From assembly GCA_942490895.1 (NCBI GenBank), contig CALNZC010000058.1, positions 1 through 64,000 on the forward strand: a DNA stretch of 64,000 nucleotides, read 5' to 3'. The stretch's first letter is position 1. Each line of letters opens with the position of its first letter. The notes under the pieces are model-generated. The model saw nothing but the letters and a program-made list of their open reading frames with translations. It made no database searches and was not told the origin of the DNA. This stretch comes from JAGNXB01 sp942490895. GTDB lineage: Bacteria; Bacteroidota; Bacteroidia; Chitinophagales; Saprospiraceae. The position numbers and the translations under genes are program-made. Of this stretch, positions 1 through 9,909 are shown in pieces.

Positions 1-110
1 CTCACCTCACCTCACCCACCTCACCTCACCTCACCTCACCTCACCTCACCTCACCTCACCTCACCTCACCTCACCTCACCTCACCTCACCTCACCTCCAC
101 CTCACCTCAC
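1..110. repeat. (CTCAC)n simple-sequence tract
   Basis: A pentanucleotide CTCAC repeat fills the contig end almost without interruption. The register slips near positions 11-24 and 95-100. No coding potential is credible here. A microsatellite like this at a contig end, next to frame-broken genes, could be a real bacterial repeat or an assembly or sequencing artefact. Confidence 0.9.
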
Positions 111-1596
111 CGCCGGGCCGGGCGCGGCCCGCAGCAGCAGGTCGGCCAGGGGAGGTTCGGCGAGCGCGTCGACGCGCGTCGTGGTCACCCGCTGTTGGCC
201 GCCGTGGATCTGCTCGAGGGTGAGAAGCGCCAGCAGGGCCGCCTGCAGCGCGCGGGGGGACCCGCCGAGCCGGGGGTGGAGCCCGCAGAGGCCGGCGCCG
301 AGCCCGGCCACCAGTCCCGTCCTGAGCAGGGCCTGCAGGAGCGCGATCCGCGCCTGGACCCCATCGACGTAGCCTGGCTTCTGCGCGGCGAGACTGCGCT
401 CGAGGGCGGCGCCGCCCAGCGCGCAGGCCCTGCGGCCGCGAGGCCGGCCGCCATGGCGGCCTTGGCCGAGGCCCGCGGCGACGCGCGGCGGCCTCGTTGT
501 CGCCAGCGGGCGAAGCCGGCGGCGCTCCCAGCAGGCTGGCGCCCAGGGCCGTGAGCACCCACCACTTGGAGGAGAAGCGCAGGTGCAGCGGCGCGCACCA
601 GGCGGACGGCCGCCGCGACGAGCCCCGTCAGCGCCAGACCGAGCCCCACGCGCGCCGCGGAGGCGGCTGCGGAGCCCGAGATGGCTGCCACCAGCCCGAT
701 CGCGCCCAGCGTGGCCCCGCACCAGGGCGCCAGCCCGTCCCACAGCGCGTAGCCCCAGTAGCCGCCGCGATCGATCGCGGCTTCGCCCGCGGCGCCGCCC
801 GCCACCAGGTCGAGCAGCGTGGCCAGGGGCGCGAAGTCCCAGCGGGTGTCCGTGAAGTGTTCGAGCCCGCGGTCGGTGCGGGGCAGCTCGACGAGGATCG
901 AGGCGACCTGCAGCCCGGCCAGGCCCGCTGCGAGCGCGCCAGCGGCTGCCACTCGGGTGACCACGTCGCGGCGGGGCCCTCGGACCCGAATGGCCAGGCC
1001 AACCCGCCGAAGCCGGCGGTCAGCGCGCCCTGCGCCTCGGCGCTCAGCAGGATCAGACCCACGCTGAGGCTCAGGAGCGGGGCGCCGCCGGGCCGGTCGC
1101 GTCCCAGCCAGCAGCCTCCGAGCAGGGCCCAAGGCAGCCAGGCGGCGCTGATCAGGTAGGGGATCGCCCAGAACTGCGACATGAGGAAGCCGCCGCCGGC
1201 GTAGGTCACCGCCGCGACCAGGGCTTCAGCTCGGACCCCCCCCTCGCGCGCCAGACGGTACGCGCCCACGGCCGCGAGCAGGACGTGCGCGATCAGGAGC
1301 CAGGCCATCGCGCGGGCCGGGGGCAACCAGCCGAACAGCGCGTAGCCGGGGTAGAGCACGCCGCCGTTTCGCGGCCCGAAGTGGCTCGCGCCGTGTCCGC
1401 TGTAGGGGTTCCAGCGGGGGATCGCGCCCCGGCTGAGCGCGCTGCCGCACACCTCGAGCTTGGGGTAGAAGAAGGCCTGCAGGTCGCGGCCGATGACCAT
1501 TCGGTCGCCGAGGGTCGGGGCCATGAGGGCCAGGGCCAGCGCGGCGCAGGCCAGCCCGACCAGCGCGGCCCGAGGGTCTAGCCTGGGGCGAGCCAC
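111..1596 (-). pseudogene. YfhO-like polytopic membrane protein, frame broken
   Basis: Three minus-strand frames join into one hydrophobic protein. The N-terminal part (about 1596-985) starts at the ATG at 1594-1596. It has a first transmembrane helix, a GRDLQAFFYPK loop and a PRWNPYSGHGAS motif, the pattern of YfhO-type and related glycosyltransferase-like membrane proteins (R-D-x-x-x-F-x-P followed by P-x-W-N-P). Membrane segments continue in a second frame (about 985-590) and a third frame to near 111. At least two frameshifts are needed. Such proteins are thought to act in cell-surface glycan or teichoic-acid modification, so the role here is inferred by family only. Sequencing error is more likely than real decay, because motif-rich sequence resumes in each new frame. 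Confidence 0.6.
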
Positions 1597-1692
1597 GCGC
1601 TAGTCCCGCGCCGCGCGCCAGGGCGGCGCAGCCAACGACAGGTCGTGGGGGCCACCCGCCAACCCCCAGGCCTGGGAAAACCAGCGTCTGGC

Positions 1693-2334
1693 CTAGCCCG
1701 GGGGGAAGCGCTCACGCAGGGCGGGTGACCCGAGCAGCTCGTGCGTCCGATCCGGGAGCTCCAGCAGCTCCTGCTCGAGGTGCGCGCGGAAGGCCTCTTG
1801 CTCGGCGCGCGGCGCGCGCGGATCGATCCAGTAGGGGCCCGTGGCGCGCAGGGCGATCCGGCCGAAGGGCAGGGGAAGCCCGGAGCGATCCCAGCCGCCC
1901 AGTCGCAGCCCGCGGCTCCACCACACGCGGAAGCAGAACACGGGGGCGCGCAGGCGCCGGGCGGCGAGCACGGCCCCCGGCTTCAGGCGGTAGGGCGGAC
2001 CATGGCTCCCGTCGACGGTCAACCCCAGGAGGAAGGGCCGCGGCTCCTGGCGCAGGTGGCGGAGCATCTTGTGCAGAATCGGCCTGCGGCGAGTCTTCCC
2101 GCGGGAGCTGCCCCCGCGGAACACGCGCTGACCGTAGCGCTCGAGCAGCGCGGTCACGATCCGCCCGAAGGTGCCCGCGCTGGCCAGGGTGTAGGTCGGG
2201 AGGCGCCGGTAGGCGTAGGCGACGCCGAACACCTCGTCGTGCCAGAGCACGCCGACCGCGCGCCCGTGGCGGCGCAGGCACTCCAGGACCGGCTCGCTGA
2301 GCTGGTCGTCCACGCGCGAGGTGCGCCACACCAC
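1693..2334 (-). CDS. DUF374-type lysophospholipid acyltransferase family protein
   Basis: The protein of about 213 residues carries the DUF374 (LPLAT-like) motifs in order: LWHDEVF near residue 31, RGGSSRG near residue 75, TVDGSHGP near residue 105, and WDRSGLPLPF near residue 148. Members of this group are thought to transfer an acyl chain to lipid A or another lysolipid at the inner membrane. The HxxxxD signature is modified to H-D-E in the LWHDE motif. The reading frame stays open and hydrophobic upstream to about 2,430, including ALYGAYWWVV just before the ATG at 2332-2334, so the true start is probably upstream. It lies just after the broken helicase gene on the same strand. Confidence 0.65.
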   Translation of the reverse strand: MVWRTSRVDDQLSEPVLECLRRHGRAVGVLWHDEVFGVAYAYRRLPTYTLASAGTFGRIVTALLERYGQRVFRGGSSRGKTRRRPILHKMLRHLRQEPRPFLLGLTVDGSHGPPYRLKPGAVLAARRLRAPVFCFRVWWSRGLRLGGWDRSGLPLPFGRIALRATGPYWIDPRAPRAEQEAFRAHLEQELLELPDRTHELLGSPALRERFPPG

Positions 2335-2505
2335 CCACCAGTAGGCGCCATACAGGGCTGGGAGCAGGCGCAGCGCCCAGCCCCGTGGCCCACACGCTGA
2401 AGGCCGCGCGCAGGCGCTGATGCGGCGCCCGCGACGGGCGGCGGTGCTGGTGGTCGAACTGGCTGCCCAGCGGGTGCGTCGCTCACGCGCGCCAGGGTAT
2501 CGCCG

Positions 2506-4696
2506 TTACTTGGCCAGGCCGCGCTTCCACAGGGGCAGCGCGGCCTGCTTACCGGCACCAGGGCGCCGACCAGGGCGCGGCGCTTGGGCGGTGTGTGGCC
2601 GCTGGGGAGGCGCGCTCCGGTCCGCGGCGTCGCCGAGCGAGGCTTGCGGGTCGACCGGCGCCCCGGGTCGCGGGCCAGCGCGTCGGCGACCCGGGCGCCT
2701 CCCGGACTCGGGCTCCGGGCCCTCCTCGTCGTCCTCCACCTGGGGCGGCAGCTCGCAGGTCTCCTTGCGGATGGGATCCCAGAGCAGCTCGCCGGGAGCT
2801 CGTAGAGGAAGCGCGACGGGCGGCGGCGCTCGTCGCTTGGAATCCAGGAGCGGCGCAGCCCTGCGTAGGTCGCGACCAGCCGCTTGCGGGCCCGGGTGAA
2901 GGCCACGTAGGCGAGGCGCTCCTCCTCCAGGCTGCCCTCCGCCACCGAGCGCCGGTGGGGAAGATCCCCTCTTCCATCGCCACGCAGAACACCAGCTCCC
3001 ACTCGAGGCCCTTGGCCGCGTGGACGGTGGTCAGCGTGACCTTGTCGGCGTTGGGGTCCTCGCGGTCCTGAGCCGTCGAGCAGGGCCAGGCGATCGAGGA
3101 ACTCGCGCGCCGGGTCCCCGTGCGACCCCGGCGGTCCGCGTCGCGCGCGGCCTGCAGCAGGTTCCCCAGCTTGGCGATCCGCTCCGCGCCGTCGGCCTCG
3201 GCTGCGGAGCCGCTCTTCGATTCCGCTGCGAGCGATCGCCGTGTTCGACGAGCTGCTCCACGGGCGACCCGCGGCGCGGCCGATCTCGCGGACCCAGCGC
3301 GGCGAAGGCCAGCAGACGCGCCTTGGTTCGCGGGGTGATCCCCGGGATCTGCCCCGCCCGCCCGCAGGCCTCCACGATCGAGATCCCCGGCCGCCGCTGA
3401 TGGTCCAGGAGCTCGAGCGCGCGTCTTGGCGCCGACGCCTGGGCAGTGGGTCTTGAGCACCCGCAGCGCGGAGATGTCGTCCATGGGGTTGACCCCCAGG
3501 CGCACGTGCGCGAGCGCGTCCTTGACCTCGCGCCGGTCGAAGAACGAGGTCGCGCCGGCGGTGGCGCAGGGGATGTTGCGCCTGAAGGAGCGCCTCCTCG
3601 TAGCGCGCGGCCAGGATCGAGGCGCGGTAGATGATCGCGATCTCGCTCGGCGGGCACGCCCGCCTTCGATCGCTTGCCGATCCTGCTGGGCCACCGAACT
3701 CGGCCTCCAGCTCGGCGTCGAGGCAGCGGCGCACGTCGATCGAGGTCGCCGCGCTCGCCGGTCGGTCGCAGCTGCTTCTCGCGCCGCTCCGTGTTGTGCG
3801 CGATCAGACGGTTGGTGGCCGCGAGGATCGTGGCGGTCGAGCGGTAGTTCTGCTCGAGCAGCACGACCTTCGCGCCGGGGTAGTCCTCCTCGAAGCGCAG
3901 GATGTTGCCGACTTCGGCGCCGCGCCAGCCGTAGATCGACTGGTCGGGGTCGCCGCACGACGGCCAGGTTGCGGCGCTTCGCCGGCCAGCGAGCGTGGCC
4001 AGGCGGTATTGGGCGTGGTTGGTGTCCTGATACTCGTCGATCAGCACGTAGCGGATGCTCGCCCAGGAGCTTGCTCGTGCACGTCGGCGTGGTCCTCGAG
4101 CAGCCGGACCGGCGCCCGCGACCAGGTCTTCGAAGTCCAGCGCGTCCCGCTGCTGCTGGAGCTCGCGGTAGATGGGCAGGATGCGGGCCGCGGCGCGCTC
4201 GACGTCGGTTCGGGCGGCGCGTCGGTAGGCCTCGTCGTCGAGGCGCTCCTTGGCGCGCCCGATCGCGCTGGCCAGGTCGAAGGGGCGGGTGCGCTTCAGG
4301 TCGAGCTGGGCTTCGACGGCGGCCTCGCGCACCAGCGCCAGCTGCTCGTCGGGGCTCGAGGATCGCGAAGCGTGCTTGCTCGAGCCCGAGCCGCTCGGCG
4401 AAGCGCCGCAGGAGCCGGACCGCGAAGCTGTGGAAGGTGGAGACGGTGGGCAGCTCGCGGCTCCAGGGCAAGAGCGCCTCGACTCGCTCCCGCATCTCGC
4501 CCGCGGCCTTGTTGGTGAACGTGATCGCCAGCATCGCCTCGGGAGAGACCCCGTCCGCGACCAGGCGCGCGATCCGACGCGTAACGGTCCGCGTCTTGCC
4601 CGAGCCGGCTCCGGCCAGGATCAGCAGGGGCCCGTCGCGGTGCAGCGCCGCTTCGCGCTGCGGCGGCGTCAGGCCGGCCAGGAGTTCGGTGGACAT
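2506..4696 (-). pseudogene. PcrA/UvrD/Rep-type superfamily I DNA helicase, frame broken
   Basis: All classical SF1A helicase motifs can be read, but in three minus-strand frames. From the start at 4694-4696 come the Q motif (TPPQREAALH), Walker A AGAGSGKT, motif Ia TFTNKAAGEMRER and TFHSF. In another frame come motif II DEYQDTN, motif III DPDQSIYGWRGA and motif IV QNYRST. Near 3,040 comes motif V with TTVHAAKGLEWE, and near 2,890 motif VI VAFTRARKRL. The overall span of about 730 codons fits full-length PcrA/UvrD, an ATP-driven 3'-5' helicase of repair and replication. Several single-base indels are required. Complete motifs argue for consensus errors rather than a dead gene. Confidence 0.8.
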
Positions 4697-4699
4697 GGG

Positions 4700-4958
4700 G
4701 GGGGATCCTGGGGAGCCCCACATAAGAGATGGGGGCTAATCTGAGGGGGGGGGGGGCTGCAAAATTAGGATCCCGTATAGGCTAGAGCCCCAGATGGGAC
4801 ATGTCGCCAACTTGAGCCCAGGCTGGGGGCGGCGCCGTCTGCAAAAGCTTATGGTATAGTTATGGGAGAGGTGCCTGTGGTTAGAATTGGAAGGAGGGGG
4901 GGGAGGAGTGGAGGGAGTGGGGTGGGGGTGGGGGCGGGGGGGTGAGGAGCGGGTGGGC
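4700..4958. other. G-rich low-complexity intergenic stretch
   Basis: The gap between the helicase start and the secretion ATPase contains runs of G (about 4,745-4,755 and 4,898-4,942) and blocks such as GGGTGGGGGTGGGGG. No gene is visible. It would hold the divergent promoters of the two flanking genes, but the homopolymer runs make the consensus unreliable, and I see no trustworthy promoter. Confidence 0.6.
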
Positions 4959-6329
4959 ATGCTGGACCCGACGGACGGCGAGATCCTCGCGGAGTTGAAG
5001 ACGCTGCTCGATCAGCCGTTCGAGCCGGTGCAGCTCAACGCCTTCGAGGTGCGCACCGCCGTGGCCCGTCTGCATGGCCTGCCGGTGGGAGCCCACGGGA
5101 TCGCCGTGCAGCTCAGCGCCAGCCGCGAGCTCGACTTCAGCGAAGGACGCACGGCGCCGCAGCTGATCGACGACCTGCTGAGCGTGGCGATCCAGCAGGG
5201 CGCGACCGACGTGCACCTCGAGGTCTACGCCGAGGACGCGGACCTGCGCTTTCGCGTGGACGGGCGGATGCGGCAGATCACCACCCCGCTCTCGCCTCTC
5301 AACCTGCCGCGCGTGGTCTCGCGCTTGAAGGTGCTCTGCGACGTCGACGTGCTCGACCACCGGCATCCGCAGGACGGCCACTTCGGGGCGATCTACGTGG
5401 ACGGGCAGGACCGTCGCCGCATCGACTACCGCGTCTCGTTCACCCCCGCGCCCCACGGGGAGGAGGCGGTGATTCGAATCCTGGACTGCCCGGCGGTTCC
5501 GGCTGGAGCTGGACGCGCTCGGGATGCCCGAGCAGGTGCTGCGCCGCTACCGGCGCGCCTGGTCGAGCGGCCGGACGGGCGCGTCCTCTGCGTGGGCCCC
5601 ACGGCCTCGGGCAAGACCAACACCCTCTACGCCACGGTCGCCACGCTCCGCGACCACCAGCTCAAGATCATGACCTGCGAGGAGCCGATCGAATACGAGT
5701 TCCAGAAGGTCAACCAGCGCGAGGTCAACCAGGATGTCGGCTTCGCGGCTTGGGTCCGGGCCTTCCTGCGGCACAACCCGGACGTCCTGCTCGTGGGGGA
5801 GATTCGCGACCGCGACACCGCGGAGACCGTGGTCCAGGCGGCCACGACCGGGCACATGGTGCTCTCCACGTTGCACACCCGCAGCGCGATCAGCGCGATC
5901 GTCCGGCTCCGGACCCTGGACATCCCGGCCGACCAGCTCGCCCACACCCTCGTGGGAATCCTCGGTCAGCGGTTGCTGGCCAAGAACTGCAGCGCCTGCC
6001 TCACCGAGGACCACCCCGACCCCGAGCTGATCGCCGAGTATGCTTAGCGAGCCTCCCGCGGGCGGATTTCGTCGGGGGGCGGGCTGCGAAGGGCCTGCAG
6101 CGGCACGGGCTACGCCGGGGTGTTCGGCGTGTTCGAGCTGCTCGAGATCCGGCGGGACCTGTCGGCGGCGATCGGGGCCGGACTCCCCGGGGACGAGCTG
6201 CTGTCGCTGGCGCTCGACCAGGGCTTCGAGCCCGTGCTCGAGCAGGCCCTGGCCGCGGTCGTCCGGGGCGAGACGACGCTGGGAGAGGTCGCGCGCAGGA
6301 TCGAGCCCCTGGGGGCGGCGATCAGCTAG
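4959..6329 (+). pseudogene. GspE/PilB-family secretion or pilus assembly ATPase, frame broken
   Basis: Starting at the ATG at 4959, the N-terminal part includes a DVHLE motif near 5,210, typical of the start of the GspE/PilB/PilT core. The ATPase core follows: Walker A GPTASGKTNT (near 5,595), an Asp box around MTCEEPIEYEFQKV, and a Walker B/His box with LLVGEIRDRDTAE and TGHMVLSTLHT. The zinc-knuckle half CSAC lies near 5,990. The second half (C-x-x-C-SGTGYAG) and GVFELLEI are near 6,085-6,145 in a shifted frame, and the protein ends at 6329. Indels are needed near 5,500 and 6,040-6,100. This hexameric ATPase powers type II secretion or type IV pili from the cytoplasmic face. Walker A has Ala and Asn where GPTGSGKTTT is usual. 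Confidence 0.8.
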
Positions 6330-6334
6330 CGGCG

Positions 6335-7880
6335 CTCAGGGTCGCAGGGCTCGCTCGACGGCCTCGCCGGCGGCTCCCCACACGGCGGCGCGGGCGGTGA
6401 GCAGCCGGCGCAGCTCGCGCCTGCGTCGCGGGTCGCGGCGGATCGCCGCGCCCGGCAGCTCGATCGCGCGCTGGGTGCGGTCCTCCCGGCCCGTCCGCGC
6501 CTGGAGCTCCGGCTCCCACCAGCCGGCCGTGAACGAGACCGCGGCCGGGGTGGGGCTCCACCAGCCGGAGGGCCAACGCCAGCCGCGCTTCGCCTTCGCG
6601 CAGCGCGGCCGGATCGTCCGTCTCCGTCCAGTTGGCCAGCAGGAGGGTCGCCAGGCTGGCGTGGACCTCGGCGCGGGCGGGCGCCTTGGCGGGGGCCTCC
6701 CGCAGGGCTGCCAAGGCTCGGGGCGCCACCCCGCGCCCGCGCGCCTCCCACAGCGCTTGCCCTCTCAGATACGGCACCCGCGCCCGGGCCAGCGAGCCGT
6801 CGGCCATGCCCAGCACCACCGCCGTGCGGCGAGCTTGCTCGGCGCGCAGCTCCGGACGCAGCTCGCTGCCGGTGATCCGCGCGAAGGCGCGTTCGCCGCG
6901 GGCCTCCGCGGCCGCCTGGGCGCTCGTCCAGGAGCCCACCGCGACCAGGGCCAGCGCCAGCAAGGCCAGCGGCAGCGCCCGGCGGTGGGGCCGCGCGGGA
7001 CGCAGCGGACTGCGCACCGCTGGAGGGCAGCCCAGGCGAGGGCCAGCGCGACGAGGAACGCCAGCGCCGCGCCCTGGATCTGGAGGCCGAAGTCGAACAG
7101 CTCGTGGACCAGGACGCCGAGGGCGCCGGCGAGGCAGCCTCCCGCCACCCAGCGGGCCTCCGCCGGGCAGGTCGTCACCCGGCGGACCGCCACCGCGATC
7201 AGCGCCAGGACCCCCAGGACCAACAGGGCTGCCTGGGAAACCCAGGATCGAGGCCAGCTCCAGGTAGTCGTTGTGGGCCTCGGCGAGTAGGTTCGAGCTA
7301 GGGCGCGCGTCGTCCAGGATCGGCCAGCGAGGCCTCGCGGAACGTGGCCAACCCCGAGCCGGCCCACGGCCGACCGGCCGCCACCGCCGTGGCGACGCGC
7401 CAGTTCTCGACGCGGCCGCTCAGGCTGTCGAGAATGCCAGTCCGTTCGAAGCGCTCCAGGAGGGGGTCGGGGTCCGACGCGACCAGCCCGACGGCCAGCG
7501 CGCCGACCGCGAGCGCGGAGAGCCCCCAGCCGCGGCCGCCCAGACGACCGGTCAGCCCCAGGGCGAGGATCACCGTGAGGGTCCCGGCCATGGCGCCGGC
7601 ACGGGACTGGGTCAGCACGATCCCCAGGGCGATCAGCGCCACCGCGACCAGCGCCAGGCCGCGGCGAGGGACGCTCCCCTGGCGGAGCCCCGCGACCAGG
7701 TCGGCGAGCCCGCCGAGGCGATCTCGCGAGCGGCGCAGGGCTGCCCCCAGCCCCGCGCCGAGTCCGGCGACGAGGAAGGTGCACAGGTAGGTTCCGGATT
7801 CACGAACGGGGTCCGCGGTCGCCCCGACCGAGGGGTCGAGGACCTCGCGCTCGGCCAGGTCCGAGAGCGCCAGCAACAGT
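6335..7880 (-). pseudogene. O-antigen ligase/polymerase-like (Wzy_C) membrane protein, frame broken and truncated
   Basis: Minus-strand hydrophobic segments run through three frames. The first (about 7,880-7,310) contains LTQSRAGAMAG and GRVENWRVA, typical of the Wzy_C (O-antigen ligase) family. The periplasmic AHNDYLELASIL motif, the conserved H-N-D-x-x-L signature, lies near 7,255-7,290. Further helices in a second frame and an Ala-rich, TPR-like C-terminal region (to about 6,335) follow. This family joins or polymerises surface polysaccharides in the inner membrane. The 5' end is missing: the sequence switches to a different genome at about 7,880. Frameshifts near 7,310 and 7,015 look like consensus errors. 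Confidence 0.7.
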
Positions 7881-7900
7881 TGGCCGTAGGTTTGATCGGT
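7865..7900. other. Probable chimeric junction between two genomes
   Basis: Within a few tens of bases, several properties change together. GC content falls sharply, frame-broken genes give way to intact ones, and the minus-strand O-antigen-ligase coding sequence stops without its N-terminus. The plus-strand coding sequence of an M48 protease begins in the middle of its domain. Both gene fragments point into the junction and neither has its missing half nearby. I could not set the breakpoint more precisely than about 7,870-7,895. Confidence 0.8.
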
Positions 7901-8164
7901 TTGAGCTTCAGTCGCGAACACGAAACAGAAGCAGACATGGCCTCTGTCAATTATCTCTGTGGAACGGAATACAACGCTGCAGGCGCTGCAGGCTTCTTTC
8001 GCAAAATGGAAGGTCAACCATCACCACCCGTCTTCCTCAGTACTCACCCCAATCCCAACAATCGGGTGAAAAAGATTGACGAAGAAAAGATCAAGTTGAC
8101 CTGCTCCGGTGGTCAGACCTACAACTCCAAGTATGTCCAGATGAAGAATCTGTTGCCGAAATAA
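7880..8164 (+). CDS. M48-family metallopeptidase, C-terminal fragment
   Basis: Only the last 95 or so residues remain. They include the third metal-ligand motif of M48 proteases, SREHETEADMAS (Glu plus a nearby Asp), then a Cys-Gly-Thr-x-Tyr-Asn-Ala-Ala-Gly-Ala segment, FFRKMEG, and LSTHPNPNNRVKKI, which matches the S-T-H-P-x-x-x-x-R motif that follows the catalytic core. The HExxH motif and signal peptide are missing because the gene is cut at the chimeric junction. Intact family members are membrane or periplasmic zinc proteases related to BepA/LoiP. The gene ends at a clear terminator. Confidence 0.8.
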   Translation: MAVGLIGLSFSREHETEADMASVNYLCGTEYNAAGAAGFFRKMEGQPSPPVFLSTHPNPNNRVKKIDEEKIKLTCSGGQTYNSKYVQMKNLLPK

Positions 8165-8185
8165 CGAATGGCATGCCCCGCAAAT

Positions 8186-8220
8186 AAAAAAGCGCCCTGC
8201 AAAACAGGGCGCCTTTTTTA
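8186..8220 (+). terminator. Rho-independent terminator of the M48 gene
   Basis: An 8-bp stem, GCGCCCTG (8192-8199) and CAGGGCGC (8205-8212), has a CAAAA loop, an A tract before it and a T tract after it. It lies 22 bases past the M48 stop codon. The A tract could also let it work for the opposite strand. Confidence 0.9.
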
Positions 8221-8295
8221 TCGTTCTGATTGACTTTCTGATACTCCAAATCCACATTATCATTTTGAATGGTGGGGATTCATGACTGTATTGAT

Positions 8296-8907
8296 CTACC
8301 CCATTTCAGCCACAACCTCTCTCACTTCAGGGACCATTCGCTTCAACATCCCTTCAATTCCCGCTTTCAATGTCACCGTACTGGAAGGACAACCACTACA
8401 GGATCCCTGCATGATCACACTGACTACACCTTCACGAAAGCCCTTGAACTCGATATTGCCACCGTCCATTTCGACAGCAGGTTTAACGTAGGTCTCAATC
8501 AATTCAACGATCTTTTTTGCAATGGCTGCATCCTCCTCAGAATAGTCAAAGTCTGCACCACGTTCTTCAACGATGGCCTGCATAGCCTCGGTAAATCCTT
8601 CCTTGATGATCTCCTTCCCCTCTTCGATATAGGCCTTCAAGAATTCCTTTAGACGCAACATGACATCCTCCCAGGCAAAGGAGAGTTCCTTGGTGACCGT
8701 CACAAAATTATTGGAGATATAGACACCTTTGACATAGGGTAATGCAAAGAGTTCATGAGCCAGTGGAGACCATTCTTCAGCCAGTTCAGGGGTCCGAAAA
8801 TCAGCTGTACCCTGGTACAACATCCTGTTAGTCACATACTTCAGTGATTCGGGATTAGGGGTCTGCTCGGTATACATCATTACCGGCGTCTTAACCGTAT
8901 CGCTCAT
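8296..8907 (-). CDS. Nfu-type iron-sulfur cluster scaffold/carrier protein (NifU C-terminal domain)
   Basis: The 203-residue protein has two domains. Residues 1-95 match the Nfu N-terminal domain, with TPNPESLKYV and a FALPYVKGVYI-type segment. Residues 120-203 match the NifU C-terminal domain, with VKPAVEMDGGNIEF and the CSGC motif near residue 171 that holds a 4Fe-4S cluster at the dimer interface. It is expected to deliver clusters to cytosolic apoproteins. The length is normal for Nfu1-like proteins. It is a single gene, and its 3' side faces the M48 terminator. Confidence 0.93.
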   Translation of the reverse strand: MSDTVKTPVMMYTEQTPNPESLKYVTNRMLYQGTADFRTPELAEEWSPLAHELFALPYVKGVYISNNFVTVTKELSFAWEDVMLRLKEFLKAYIEEGKEIIKEGFTEAMQAIVEERGADFDYSEEDAAIAKKIVELIETYVKPAVEMDGGNIEFKGFREGVVSVIMQGSCSGCPSSTVTLKAGIEGMLKRMVPEVREVVAEMG

Positions 8908-8961
8908 GCCTGTCAGGTTTTAGATAGTGAAACGAATTTCACGAAGGAAGGTTTTCACAAC

Positions 8962-9909
8962 TTACAACGATTCCAACATCTCCCGGACCAACCCGAGTGA
9001 TCGTTTTTCAGGAATGGGATTCCAGGTGTATCCGCCAGCAGTAATCGACAGATCGATCCAGGCAGAATAGAAGTTGTTTTGAACGGCTTCGGTCACACAG
9101 AAAAGGCGACCTGTCTTGCCCGCTGGAATATCTTCGATCTGGAAGACACCACCACCTATATACTCCAGCGCTACGGCAGATCCTGTCACGATATCCAGCC
9201 AATAGACAGCAGTGTTACTTTCGGAAAAACCCCTGGGCATCTGGGCCTGGATTTCGGGATCCGCCGGATAAAGATCCACAGATTCTCCTGCGCACCACGT
9301 GCCAGATTTCGGGATCGAAAGTAAATATCCATTGACTCCAGCTCCATTCACAGGATCGATCCAGTTGGTCAGGCTTAACTGACTCTGGGGAGCATCCTGC
9401 CAGCGAAAATCCCATGGTGTAGGACGAATGCCCTTCCACATGGTCAGGCTTCCACCACTTGTAGATGGCCATCTGACCAGAATATCTTTGGTGAGAACAA
9501 GTTCTTCACCCTCCTTGTCAGCACGTAGTCGAAATGCTTTATCCGATCGGACCTGCCCCTGATAATGCTGCATCGAAACCTGGTAATCCACCTGATCTGC
9601 AATGTCTCTGATCTCCTTCCAGGCAAGTGAATACCCATCTTCCACTACTTTTCCATCCGCTGTCATCCAGGCCTGGTCTGGTATCTCGATCAGAACACCG
9701 GTTTCAGAGCGGACCAGAACAGGGTTGCCGGATAGACCCATTAAAGAAAAAATGGTATCGCTTTGAGCCGGTAGTTGTTGATAGAAATTGAGGATATTTC
9801 CTCGAGGGATTGGCACCGTATAGTCTGGATTGAAGTCATCTACTTCAGACTGGCAGGAAGCCATCAACAGGCCTCCTAAGAAGCACCATATGATCGGTCG
9901 GATTCTCAT
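8962..9909 (-). CDS. Predicted lipoprotein of unknown function
   Basis: The 315-residue protein has a short lipoprotein signal ending in LLMASC (Cys19), so it should be anchored in the outer or inner membrane. No catalytic motif is evident; the body is rich in beta-strand-like sequence and tryptophan. Its ATG overlaps the stop codon of the upstream barrel gene by one base (TAATG), so the two are very likely co-translated. It is the third gene of an operon with an ECF sigma factor and a membrane-anchored barrel protein, which points to an envelope function. I do not recognise a family. Confidence 0.75.
   Translation of the reverse strand: MRIRPIIWCFLGGLLMASCQSEVDDFNPDYTVPIPRGNILNFYQQLPAQSDTIFSLMGLSGNPVLVRSETGVLIEIPDQAWMTADGKVVEDGYSLAWKEIRDIADQVDYQVSMQHYQGQVRSDKAFRLRADKEGEELVLTKDILVRWPSTSGGSLTMWKGIRPTPWDFRWQDAPQSQLSLTNWIDPVNGAGVNGYLLSIPKSGTWCAGESVDLYPADPEIQAQMPRGFSESNTAVYWLDIVTGSAVALEYIGGGVFQIEDIPAGKTGRLFCVTEAVQNNFYSAWIDLSITAGGYTWNPIPEKRSLGLVREMLESL

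Noticed and set aside
181..7300. Many long open frames on both strands in the first 7.9 kb
   Set aside because: High GC leaves few stop codons, so frames of 60-400 codons appear by chance. Only frames with family motifs were kept.
7271..8164. A 297-codon plus-strand frame crossing the junction as one gene
   Set aside because: Only its last 95 codons resemble a protein family (M48). The part before about 7,880 is antisense to the O-antigen-ligase coding sequence and is a product of the chimera.
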